Assembly: GCA_964539665.1 (NCBI GenBank)
Contig: CAZIKB010000044.1
Span: 1-47,655, forward strand
Length of the DNA: 47,655 nucleotides
Direction: 5' to 3'
Origin: CAZIKB01 sp964539665
GTDB taxonomy: Bacteria; Zhuqueibacterota; Zhuqueibacteria; Oceanimicrobiales; Oceanimicrobiaceae
Position numbers and translations under genes: made by a program. The stretch's first letter is position 1, and every line of letters starts with the position of its first letter. A model generated the notes under the pieces. That model was not told where the DNA came from. It ran no database searches and saw only the letters and a list, made by a program, of their open reading frames with translations. Positions 32,858 through 40,288 of the stretch are shown one piece after another.

Positions 32858-33403
32858 TCACTTTTTCGTGGTAGCAGGAGCAATAAAATAATCTCCTTCC
32901 CATTCCGATATGTATGTCGTCTCTGCGGTAAACTTCACCTTAAAAGTACCAGTCCCCTGGATGTTCTCGAATTGCCCCGTCCCTTTTATAAAAGAGAAAG
33001 TTCCTTCTGAAGTTGTAATAGGGATGCCTTCGGTCGAAAGAATTGTGGTAACCTTGCCTTGCCATTTGGCAAAAGAGGTGTCGCCATTTGTTATAAATTT
33101 TACATAACCTTGATTGGTTCCATTTCCCTTAACAAGATCACCTAATGATATATTAACCACCTGGGAACTATCTATGAACACATGCTCACCTGTACTGACA
33201 TTAGTCCCTTCCGACTTGGCTAAGGAAATTATGTGTCCCTCAATGTCTCCAACATCAATAGTTTCCTGTTTAGTATAAGTGGCTGTGATCTTCCCTGCGA
33301 TACTGGTTTTCTGCTGTGCTACCGAAGTCGTCACACTAAGAGCAAAGATAAGGGCGAGACTAATGAATAGTCCCAGGCCTGGTTTCATCTTAAATTCTTT
33401 CAT
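32858..33403 (-). CDS. Secreted beta-barrel-like protein, unknown function
   Basis: The 181-residue protein has a signal peptide (residues 1-29; hydrophobic LGLFISLALIFALSVTTSVA, cleavage near AQQ). Glycine- and threonine-rich strands follow, ending with GTFSFIKGTGQFENIQGTGTF and EWEGDYFI. This pattern resembles secreted lipocalin- or allene-oxide-cyclase-like barrels (DUF3224 style), but I cannot name the family. A strong Shine-Dalgarno sequence (AGGAGG) precedes ATG 33403. It sits alone between two attC sites on the minus strand, so it looks like a single-gene integron cassette. Confidence 0.7.
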   Translation of the reverse strand: MKEFKMKPGLGLFISLALIFALSVTTSVAQQKTSIAGKITATYTKQETIDVGDIEGHIISLAKSEGTNVSTGEHVFIDSSQVVNISLGDLVKGNGTNQGYVKFITNGDTSFAKWQGKVTTILSTEGIPITTSEGTFSFIKGTGQFENIQGTGTFKVKFTAETTYISEWEGDYFIAPATTKK

Positions 33404-33492
33404 GGTTCTTACCTCCTTTTTATTGTTAAAATGTTAAAATGTCCGTATGCCCGCAGCGTCTTTTTTTATTATATTGCCAATATCTAAATCAC

Positions 33493-33620
33493 ACCTAACG
33501 CCGCATTTAACCTGCAAAACCGCTACACCAAAACTAAAACAGAGCTCAAGACATGAAAATTTCTCACAAAACTCAATTTGAAACACGGCGGTTTTGTCAG
33601 GTTGAAATGCATTGTTAGCT
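33493..33620 (-). other. attC recombination site 4
   Basis: Minus strand: AGCTAACAATGCATTTCAACC...AAAACCGCC, loop, GCGGTTTTGCAGGTTAAATG and CGGCGTTAGGT. The right core GTTAGGT is a perfect GTTRRRY, and the arms pair over about 28 positions. At 128 bp, starting 11 bases after the stop of the preceding minus-strand gene, it is the clearest attC in the window. Confidence 0.85.
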
Positions 33621-33630
33621 GGCTTTTAAA

Positions 33631-34065
33631 TTAATCAAATATTTTTTGGTATATCCATTGAATAAATAAAATAATAAGGAAAAGACCAATAATTACACCA
33701 CATTTTTGTACAGTCCAAAACATACCACTCCAATTTGTTAATTTTCCAGCCCCATTGTCTTGTATTAATATCCAACCAATTAAAATCACCACTAAAGTAA
33801 ACGGTAATATTTTTTTACCAAATACATGTTTGTCAACTAAAGCCCATTGGCTTTGGGCGTAAGATTCTTTTGATTCAGACTCTTTACCAATCTCTGGTGC
33901 ATTTGTAGAATCGCCTTCAATCCAATATACCGTTGATGGTTGATTTAATGATGAATCTGGACCCAACGTAGCGTTTGGATGTATAGCTCCTTCTGAGCTT
34001 GCTTGTTCAATTTGAGATTGAATTTTGGGTTTAATATATGATTTTTGTTTTTTTCTCTTTGCCAT
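33631..34065 (-). CDS. Small membrane protein, unknown function
   Basis: 144 residues: a basic start (MAKRKKQKSYIKPKIQSQIE), a polar linker, then two predicted membrane helices, ILPFTLVVILIGWILI (about 86-101) and CGVIIGLFLIILFIQWIY (about 121-138). It begins two bases after the stop of the 237-aa gene upstream, so the two form one two-gene cassette. I recognise no family. Confidence 0.65.
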   Translation of the reverse strand: MAKRKKQKSYIKPKIQSQIEQASSEGAIHPNATLGPDSSLNQPSTVYWIEGDSTNAPEIGKESESKESYAQSQWALVDKHVFGKKILPFTLVVILIGWILIQDNGAGKLTNWSGMFWTVQKCGVIIGLFLIILFIQWIYQKIFD

Positions 34066-34067
34066 AT

Positions 34068-34781
34068 TTAATCCGATAAAATCAAATCATGTAGTTTTTC
34101 TTGTTTATTCCATGTTTCTTTTGCAAAAGTAGAAATATGTTTTAAAATTACTTGATTATTTACTTTTTTCTCAGGCTTTATCCAATAATCAATATCAAAG
34201 TATAATCCCTTTTCAGGTATTTCTCCGCTACGTTCAAGGAATTGGCGAGCTTGCTCAGATGGCATCGGTCCAGACATAGTATTAAAATTGCCATATTTAT
34301 CTGCAAAATTTAATGGACAACCTATATCAATAAGTTTTCCGTTCATTATTTCTTTTGCATTTTCAGTTATTGTTAAATATCTTGTTAAATACCTGTCTCT
34401 TAGTTCTTCAAAACTTTTATCAGAAGGAGTATATGTTTTTAATCTGACTCCTATGCGATGAGTAAAGATTGGAGAGTCAAAACCATCTAATTCAAGAATA
34501 AATTTAATGAATTTAGTAGCTTTTTCAGGAAAATAATTAGATGTTGGTACATCTTGACTTATAAAACCTGCATTTTTAAAACCCACAAATGCTCTATTCT
34601 TTGCTTGATGATCGAAAATATCTATACGATTTTCAACAATCCGCCATTCTGGAAGATTCATCAAATTAGATATTTTTTCAGCCCAAGTACCACGAAAATC
34701 AAGCACTTTTGAATTTGGTTTATATCTTATTTCTACAAGATATACATTCAAAGGATTTAAATATTTACTTTTAGATTTCAT
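34068..34781 (-). CDS. Hypothetical protein, first gene of a two-gene cassette
   Basis: 237 residues, soluble, mixed alpha/beta, with segments such as VYLVEIRYKPNS, RIGVRLKTYTPSDKSFEELRDRYL and YFDIDYWIKPEKK. The overall pattern (strand-rich half, an FxHRIGVR-like centre, DIDYW near the end) recalls TIGR04255-type proteins of mobile regions, but I am not sure. It starts 54 bases inside the interrupted attC core at 34835, as a cassette gene should. Its close spacing with the membrane protein suggests they work together. Confidence 0.6.
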   Translation of the reverse strand: MKSKSKYLNPLNVYLVEIRYKPNSKVLDFRGTWAEKISNLMNLPEWRIVENRIDIFDHQAKNRAFVGFKNAGFISQDVPTSNYFPEKATKFIKFILELDGFDSPIFTHRIGVRLKTYTPSDKSFEELRDRYLTRYLTITENAKEIMNGKLIDIGCPLNFADKYGNFNTMSGPMPSEQARQFLERSGEIPEKGLYFDIDYWIKPEKKVNNQVILKHISTFAKETWNKQEKLHDLILSD

Positions 34782-34841
34782 AGACTCTCCAAATTACAAA
34801 TAATTTAAAATAAAATATAGACTGAGTTTTAGACAGCTAAC

Positions 34842-34970
34842 GAGACTGTCGAAAAAGGTAATTTGTCTAATTTTGATAAAATTTAACGCATTATAAGTCC
34901 AATATTTTCAATGGTAAAATTTTTACGATTTTCATCAATTTGACCAATTCTGGCCTTATTCGACAGTCTC
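34842..34970. mobile_element. 129-bp MITE inserted in an attC core
   Basis: Both ends read GAGACTGTCGAA inward, and inverted similarity continues for about 45 bases from each end, so nearly the whole element folds. It is flanked by AAC on both sides (34839-34841 and 34971-34973), consistent with a 3-bp target duplication. It has no coding capacity. The insertion separates AGCTAAC from GGCAATAATAACC, which together would restore an intact attC end. Confidence 0.75.
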
Positions 34971-35090
34971 AACGGCAATAATAACCGGTTGAAAAACTAC
35001 GCACTACGTCAGTTGAAAGAAAAATTTCATAGAACCAAATTCAATGAAAGGCTGGCATGTTTTTCAATCCGGTTCATTATTTTGTTATGT
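34971..35090 (-). other. attC recombination site 5, interrupted by the MITE
   Basis: Minus strand: ACATAACAAAATAATGAACCGG then ATTGAAAAACATGCC, loop, GTAGTTTTTCAACCGG and TTATTATTGCCGTT, after which the MITE begins. The missing core AGCTAAC (GTTAGCT on minus) is at 34835-34841. The attC start overlaps the stop codon of the aminotransferase gene at 35077. Confidence 0.75.
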
Positions 35091-36237
35091 GACAAATATT
35101 TTTTATAGCTTTAATGACAGTAAAGATATCCTTTCTTTTCATCTTTGGATACAATGGTAATGATATAACTTCCTGAGATGCTTGAAAAGCATTTGGAAAG
35201 GAATTATCAAAAAATGAGTACTTTTGCTTATAATATGGATGCAAGTGTAGACTTTTATAATGATAGCTAGATCCAATATTTCTTTTCTTTAATTCAAAGC
35301 AAAACTCATCACGAGAAAATCCAATAATCTTTTTATTAATACGAATTACAAATAAATGCCATGAATTTATTATATTATTCATATTAGGAATATGCAATTC
35401 AATTCCTTCAATATTTGATAATTCTTCAATATATATTTTCGCATAATCTGCTCTTATTTTATTAAAATTATTTAATTTTTTTAATTGTTCTATACCGATA
35501 GCTGCTTGAATATCTGTCATGTTATATTTATAGCCAGGTGTTAAGACTACTGAATCATATAGTTTGTCACTTTTTTTTCTACTCCAAACCGCTTCAGACA
35601 AACCATACCATCGCAATATTTTTATTCGTTCACCTAAAACTGGTTCGTTTGTAATTAGCATCCCACCTTCGGCAGCTGTAATATTCTTAATAGGATAAAA
35701 ACTAAAGGCTGCAAACTCACTATCTGAACCGATTTTCCGAGAATTAATTTCTGAACCAAGTGCGTGGGCTGCATCTTCAATGACTTTAATTTTATATCTC
35801 TCCGCAATTTGTTTTATAGCAACAATATTACAAGGAATGCCAGCAAAATGTACAACAATTATAGCCTTCGTCTTATTTGTTATTTTATTTTTAATTTCGT
35901 TAACATCAATATTTAATGTTTTATAATCAATATCGCAAAAAACTGTAGTAGCACCCACTAACTCTATCACGTTTGCTGTGCTTGCAAAAGTGAATGGTGA
36001 AGTAATTACTTCATCACCCTTTCCAATGTTATTTAATATTAATGAGATATGCAAGGCAGCAGTAGCGGAACTAACTGCAACAGCATTTGCACAACCTAAA
36101 TAGTCTTTAAAATTATTTTCAAATTTTTCTACAACCTTCCCAGATGTTAACCAGCCAGATTTTAAGACCTGAAGAACAGATTTCATTTCTTCACGTTTTA
36201 TATAAGGTTGTGCATAAGGGATTATTTTGTTTTTCAT
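35077..36237 (-). CDS. DegT/DnrJ/EryC1/StrS-family PLP aminotransferase
   Basis: The 386-residue protein is a full-length sugar-nucleotide-type aminotransferase: YIKREEMKSVLQVLKSGWLTSG, SSATAALHISLILN (cofactor phosphate loop), TSPFTFASTANVIELVGA, EDAAHALGS, and the PLP lysine in FYPIKNITAAEGGML. Family members aminate keto sugars of surface polysaccharides or antibiotics. No other sugar-nucleotide gene is near; its only partner is the unknown 441-aa protein, whose stop overlaps its start (ATGA). AT-rich and in a cassette, so probably acquired. The substrate cannot be read from the sequence. Confidence 0.88.
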   Translation of the reverse strand: MKNKIIPYAQPYIKREEMKSVLQVLKSGWLTSGKVVEKFENNFKDYLGCANAVAVSSATAALHISLILNNIGKGDEVITSPFTFASTANVIELVGATTVFCDIDYKTLNIDVNEIKNKITNKTKAIIVVHFAGIPCNIVAIKQIAERYKIKVIEDAAHALGSEINSRKIGSDSEFAAFSFYPIKNITAAEGGMLITNEPVLGERIKILRWYGLSEAVWSRKKSDKLYDSVVLTPGYKYNMTDIQAAIGIEQLKKLNNFNKIRADYAKIYIEELSNIEGIELHIPNMNNIINSWHLFVIRINKKIIGFSRDEFCFELKKRNIGSSYHYKSLHLHPYYKQKYSFFDNSFPNAFQASQEVISLPLYPKMKRKDIFTVIKAIKNICHITK

Positions 36238-37559
36238 ATTAACCTATGTAGATCAATAGATAAAGCTGAGTAATCTTTATTAATTCTTTTAGGACTTTTC
36301 ATTAATAAATAAGTTGGTAACCTGGATATAATTTTTTTGCGTTCATTTTTATATTGCTTGTACAAACTAAAAATATCTTTTATTGAGGATGTACCAACCA
36401 TTGGTGGAATAATATTGGGTAACCACTCAGGGAAAGTGGATAAAGTTGTATTTATGATAATATATGATACAAGTATGGAGTTAAAAATATATTTACCAAC
36501 AAATTTTCTTTTTAAATCATTCAGATTTTCATCAATATCATTTTTCTTTCTCGTCCAAATCTTTTGTAGCTCTTTTGTACTTTTACTACACAATAATTCA
36601 TCCTGAAAAAATGTTCTAATGCTATTGAGCATGCCTTCATTTATAACATCGATAATTGCTTTTGCCGGTAATTCATCAATTAGGCTAATACCTAAAGGTG
36701 AATAATCATATTTACTATAGTCAATCTGATCACAGTTTAGCTTCCATTTCAATCTATCCCAATGTCTGTCAATATCAGTTATCAAAGTTACATCTGAGGA
36801 GCTATTTGATAATGAACTCTTTACATATAAAGCCTCATTTAATTCTTCCGAAGGCCCAACCATTAGTTTATTAAAATATTCTGCTTCAGTATTATGAGCT
36901 GTTTTAATAAAACCTTCCATTTTGATCTTTTTATTATATGCATGGTATAGCTTGTTTGTCTCTTCATAATTTGTTTTAACTTTATTATTTAAAACACCAA
37001 ACTCTGAACCAGAAGAAAACATATTCTTATAATTTTCATTTTCATAATCAATTAATGCAGACTTTGATATTATCTCTGCACATTCTTGTGACCATAAAAT
37101 CGGAGGTGGAATAAGTTCAACAATACCAGATCCAATTAATGGTTGAAGGTCATATAACAATGTAAAATATTGTTTTATGAAAATTATTAAAAAATTAGGT
37201 TTATAAACACTTATAAGTTTTCTATCAGTTATATTGTATGTTGAAAGCATATTGTCACGGAAAAATATATGACTAAATTGATCATACAACACTATTTTAT
37301 CATAACCACCTAAAATAAGTTTTGTTATTAGTCTTATCGGTTCTCTTGGTGCTTCACCTCCCCAAATAAAACATTTCAAGCCATCATAGTTTTTTAAGTT
37401 ATTTAATTTATTTTGTAAATTTAATTCCCAGTAATTTTTCGTGATTCTTTTTAGATTTTCAATTTCATTAATTGAGATTTCAAATTCTACAATATCATTA
37501 TTAGTATTAATTTTAACATAATCTATAAGTGTATCATAAAGAGTCATTATCAAACTCAT
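36234..37559 (-). CDS. Hypothetical protein, coupled to the DegT aminotransferase
   Basis: 441 residues, very AT-rich, no signal peptide. Recognisable features are limited: a FIWGGEAPREPIRLITKLILGG segment near residue 66, a long helical middle, and a possible membrane helix near residues 350-370 (YIFNSILVSYIIINTTLSTF). It is the first gene after the attI-like segment (31 bases from its GTTATGT core) and overlaps the aminotransferase by four bases, so the two are almost certainly functionally linked. I cannot assign a family. ATG 37559 or 37547 could be the start. Confidence 0.6.
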   Translation of the reverse strand: MSLIMTLYDTLIDYVKINTNNDIVEFEISINEIENLKRITKNYWELNLQNKLNNLKNYDGLKCFIWGGEAPREPIRLITKLILGGYDKIVLYDQFSHIFFRDNMLSTYNITDRKLISVYKPNFLIIFIKQYFTLLYDLQPLIGSGIVELIPPPILWSQECAEIISKSALIDYENENYKNMFSSGSEFGVLNNKVKTNYEETNKLYHAYNKKIKMEGFIKTAHNTEAEYFNKLMVGPSEELNEALYVKSSLSNSSSDVTLITDIDRHWDRLKWKLNCDQIDYSKYDYSPLGISLIDELPAKAIIDVINEGMLNSIRTFFQDELLCSKSTKELQKIWTRKKNDIDENLNDLKRKFVGKYIFNSILVSYIIINTTLSTFPEWLPNIIPPMVGTSSIKDIFSLYKQYKNERKKIISRLPTYLLMKSPKRINKDYSALSIDLHRLI

Positions 37560-37589
37560 ATATTAATAACTAATTCGATTTTTATATTC

Positions 37590-37770
37590 ACATAACCAGT
37601 GATTGTACAGTTTCTGTAATACATTCAATATGTAATGAAAAACAGAAACTGGTTAACTCCGCTACTGCGCTCCGTTCGGCCGCAGACGCCGGATGGAAAG
37701 CAGTAAGCAACTCCTTTTTTTGATATAACACCAATGTATTTAATGTTCTATTAAAAAACAATGAAAATAT
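37590..37770 (-). other. attI-like segment, copy 2
   Basis: ACATAACCAGTGATTG...AACTGGTTAACTCCGCTACTG, then TAAGCAACTCCTTTTTTTGA and CCAATGTATTTAATG, matches 22511-22690 over about 180 bases with scattered differences. It separates the first cassette gene from the divergent integrase remnant, which is exactly where attI lies in an integron. The core on the minus strand is GGTTATGT. Confidence 0.6.
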
Positions 37771-37870
37771 GGCATTTATTTAAAATATCACTTACCTTAC
37801 GTATGTTAACCAAACTTTCTGCTAAACATTCAAATATGGATGTTATCCAACAGAGGCTTATTTGTAACTT

Positions 37871-38003
37871 GTGAAAAACCTTCCGAATAAAATTCGTGCT
37901 CCTTATGTCACTTTTCTAAAGAAACATGAAATTCCTTCATGGGAAAGCCCTTTTTATCTTAAGTGGTTATAAGATTACCTGGATTTCTGCCATAAGGGAG
38001 TGG
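37871..38003 (+). pseudogene. Integron integrase-like N-terminal fragment
   Basis: GTG 37871 opens MKNLPNKIRAPYVTFLKKHE, then ...SPFYLKWL, a TAA stop at 37970-37972, and DYLDFCHK in the same frame before a second stop at 38001. The pattern of LPxK...Y...FLxKxxIP...YLKWLRxYLDFCHKY is the N-terminal helical region I associate with environmental integron integrases and related tyrosine recombinases. The catalytic domain is absent. It is divergent from the cassette genes and adjacent to the attI-like segment, the canonical intI position. Confidence 0.55.
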
Positions 38004-38018
38004 GATAGAAAAATAGTT

Positions 38019-38183
38019 TTAAAACATATTTAAGCCTTTTAATTTATCCCAAACCCTAAATATGCACATACTACCTGCATTTTTATTCTCCAATTTACCA
38101 ATCATACGCACCATTCTAGCAAGAGAATCTTTGTCGACGCACACTTTGGTTTGGTAATCGAAAATTCGAATCTGTATGGGCAT
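38019..38183 (-). CDS. Possible small ORF, 54 aa
   Basis: ATG 38183 to TAA 38019 encodes a 54-residue basic, mixed protein beginning MPIQIRIFDYQTKVCVDKDS and ending LKGLNMF. There is no clear Shine-Dalgarno sequence and no family I recognise, but the amino-acid pattern looks protein-like. It occupies the space where the rest of the integrase would be, on the opposite strand. Confidence 0.25.
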   Translation of the reverse strand: MPIQIRIFDYQTKVCVDKDSLARMVRMIGKLENKNAGSMCIFRVWDKLKGLNMF

Positions 38184-38365
38184 GGGAATAAAATGGTTCA
38201 GGGAAACATCAGCGGAAAGTATTGGCTAAGAATATTGACAGCAATAGTTGTATAATTTCTTTATAGCAATTTGTTCTCACGACATTTCACTTGATATTTA
38301 ATTTAATGTGTTATATATTACATCTAATTTAACAGTATTATTATTAAAATGTTAAAAGGGATAAT

Positions 38366-38593
38366 ATGGAGAGAATTACTGTAAATTATAAAATACTTGG
38401 AGGAAAACCAATAATCAAAGGTACAAGAATATCGGTTGAGCATATCATAAACTTGCTTGCTTCAAATGTTACTGAAAAAGAAATTCTTGAAGACTATCCA
38501 CATATAACGCAAGTAGATATTCAAGCCTGTTTAAAATATGCCGCTCGTTCTTTAAAAAATGAAATTTATCTTGATTTAGAACCTATTTCATGA
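38366..38593 (+). CDS. DUF433-family antitoxin
   Basis: 75 residues matching DUF433 over the whole length: GGKPIIKGTRISVEHIINLL (the PxIxGTRI motif) followed by TEKEILEDYPHITQVDIQACLKYA. DUF433 proteins are helix-turn-helix antitoxins paired with PIN-like DUF5615 toxins. The stop overlaps the start of a DUF5615 remnant (ATGA). The antitoxin is intact although its toxin is not. AGGGATAA 6-10 bases before the ATG is a weak ribosome-binding site. Confidence 0.88.
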   Translation: MERITVNYKILGGKPIIKGTRISVEHIINLLASNVTEKEILEDYPHITQVDIQACLKYAARSLKNEIYLDLEPIS

Positions 38594-38767
38594 TAATTCA
38601 AAAAATAAAGATCCTTTCTGATGAAAATATCTCTCCTAAAGTAGTAGCCTTTCTAAGAGAATGTGGAATTGATATTCTTGATACAAAAGAACAGAGTTGG
38701 TTTGGAAATAAAACCTGGAACTTTAATAGTCGTTGAAGAATCAAGATTGAGAATTCGTCAATTCTGA
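38590..38767 (+). pseudogene. DUF5615 PIN-like toxin with internal deletion
   Basis: From ATG 38590 the frame reads IKILSDENISPKVVAFLREC then GIDILDTKEQSWFG, the N-terminal part of DUF5615, and then runs off to a stop at about 38736. In another frame the following bases read PGTLIVVEESRLRIRQF and end at TGA 38767, the typical C-terminal strand. About 50 central residues, including acidic active-site positions, are missing, with a frameshift at the deletion point. Confidence 0.75.
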
Positions 38768-39044
38768 GTTATATTGGGTACCCACATACTGATCGTTTTG
38801 GATATGTATCCAGAACGAAAAATGAAATGAACATTTGCCTCCGTTCACGCCTCACCTGAATGTTCTGGATAGACATGCTTCACCCTTATATCCCCATTCC
38901 CTTATATGCACATCTCCTGTAAACCCAAAAATTATTGCGGCGATAATTTTTAAAAACAAAGTCCCAAAATGAGTTGTTGTTTTTTTTTACTTGGAAAATG
39001 ACAAAAAATTTATTAAATTCAGCTTGTTTAAGAGGAGAATGATT
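38768..39044. other. Intergenic spacer with a small hairpin
   Basis: No gene is seen. TCCAGAAC (38810) and GTTCTGGA (to about 38869) form a short inverted pair. AAAAATTAT / ATAATTTTT (38927-38951, loop TGCGGCG) is a compact AT-rich hairpin about 90 bases upstream of yebC. Confidence 0.4.
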
Positions 39045-39791
39045 ATGTCGGGCCATTCCAAGTGGAGCACAATTAAACGTAAAAAAGCCAAGACAGATGC
39101 AGAACGAGGAAAAATATTTACTCGTGTGATTAAAGAAATCACCATTGCTGCCCGCGAGGGAGGAGGCGAAGAAAGCACCAATCCAAGGCTGCGAACTGCT
39201 ATATCAGCAGCCAAAACCGCAAACATGCCAGCAGCCAACATAGAACGGGCGATTAAAAAAGGCACGGGTGAGCTTCCAGGAGTAGTTTATGAAGAGGGAG
39301 TGTTGGAAGGATATGGACCAGGCGGCGTAGCAATTTATATTGAAATTCTTACTGATAACAGAAAACGAACGGTTGCAGAGGTCAGACATTGTCTCAGCAG
39401 GCACAACGGAAATTTAGCAGAATCAGGCTCCGTTGCCTGGATTTTTGAAAAAAAAGGACTGGTAACCGTTCCCAGAAATGATCTGGATGAAGACGAACTG
39501 CTCATGATTGTCATGGACTCTGGCGCGGAAGACCTGAAAAGTGAAGACGATGTATTTGAGATCACCACGGCAACTGAAGACCTGGAAAAGGTTAAGGCAG
39601 CTCTGGAATCCGATAATATACAATATGAGTCAGCGTCTTTAACCATGTACCCGAAAAATACTATTAAAATAGAAGGGCAGGAGGCCAGTCAACTTTTAAA
39701 AATTTTAGATTTTTTAGAAGAGCACGAAGACATTCAGAGTGTTTATGCCAATTTTGACATTGACTTATCAGTTATGGAGCAAATTGAGTAA
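39045..39791 (+). CDS. yebC: YebC/PmpR-family regulatory protein
   Basis: 248 residues. ATG 39045 is chosen since AGAGGAG lies 8 bases upstream and MSGHSKWSTIKRKKAKTDAERGKIF is the conserved start. Further signatures are GGGEESTNPRLRTAI, AANMPAANIERAIKKGTGE, YEGYGPGG-like GYGPGGVAIYIE and the TDNRKRTVAEVRHCLSRHNG segment. YebC-type proteins act in transcription or help ribosomes at difficult stretches. The position directly before ruvCAB is conserved across many bacteria. Confidence 0.96.
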   Translation: MSGHSKWSTIKRKKAKTDAERGKIFTRVIKEITIAAREGGGEESTNPRLRTAISAAKTANMPAANIERAIKKGTGELPGVVYEEGVLEGYGPGGVAIYIEILTDNRKRTVAEVRHCLSRHNGNLAESGSVAWIFEKKGLVTVPRNDLDEDELLMIVMDSGAEDLKSEDDVFEITTATEDLEKVKAALESDNIQYESASLTMYPKNTIKIEGQEASQLLKILDFLEEHEDIQSVYANFDIDLSVMEQIE

Positions 39792-39805
39792 GTGAGGCAA
39801 TCAAG

Positions 39806-40288
39806 GTGATGCGAATTCTTGGGGTGGATCCCGGGATTGTGGTTTTGGGATTTGGAATCCTGGAAAAAAGTGAAAACAAATGTCAAGCTTTGGATTACGG
39901 TTGTCTCAGGCTATCTTCTAAAGAAGGATTTGCCAGTCGGCTTAAGAAGATTTATGATGAAATTTCCAGAATTATTGAACAATATCAACCAGATGAATTT
40001 GCAATTGAAGACCTTTTTTATGCAAAAAATGTTAAAGTTGCATTAAAAATGGGCCATGCGCGTGGTGTTGCTATTTTGGCTGCGGTCAATCATCATATTC
40101 CTACCTCGGAATATTCACCAAGAGAAATTAAACAATCCATTGTTGGGAATGGAGCTGCCTCAAAAGAACAGGTGCAAAGAATGGTTCAAAATATATTGAA
40201 TTTAAAAGAATTGCCCCAACCTCTGGATGCGTCGGACGCACTCGCTGTGGCGCTTTGTCATTTGCACAGGGTGGAATCGAAAATATGA
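39806..40288 (+). CDS. ruvC: Holliday junction resolvase RuvC
   Basis: An endonuclease that cuts Holliday junctions symmetrically. 160 residues with the four acidic residues in place: Asp8 in GVDPG, Glu in FAIEDLFYAKN, and the Asp pair in DASDALAVALCH near the C-terminus. The start is GTG 39806 (GAGG 8 bases upstream) or ATG 39809. The stop overlaps the ruvA ATG (ATGA). Confidence 0.95.
   Translation: MMRILGVDPGIVVLGFGILEKSENKCQALDYGCLRLSSKEGFASRLKKIYDEISRIIEQYQPDEFAIEDLFYAKNVKVALKMGHARGVAILAAVNHHIPTSEYSPREIKQSIVGNGAASKEQVQRMVQNILNLKELPQPLDASDALAVALCHLHRVESKI

Noticed and set aside
34842..34970. The 129-bp element as an empty integron cassette bounded by GTT triplets
   Set aside because: It lacks a RYYYAAC start of its own attC, and both ends are perfect inverted copies of GAGACTGTCGAA, as in a transposon-derived MITE.
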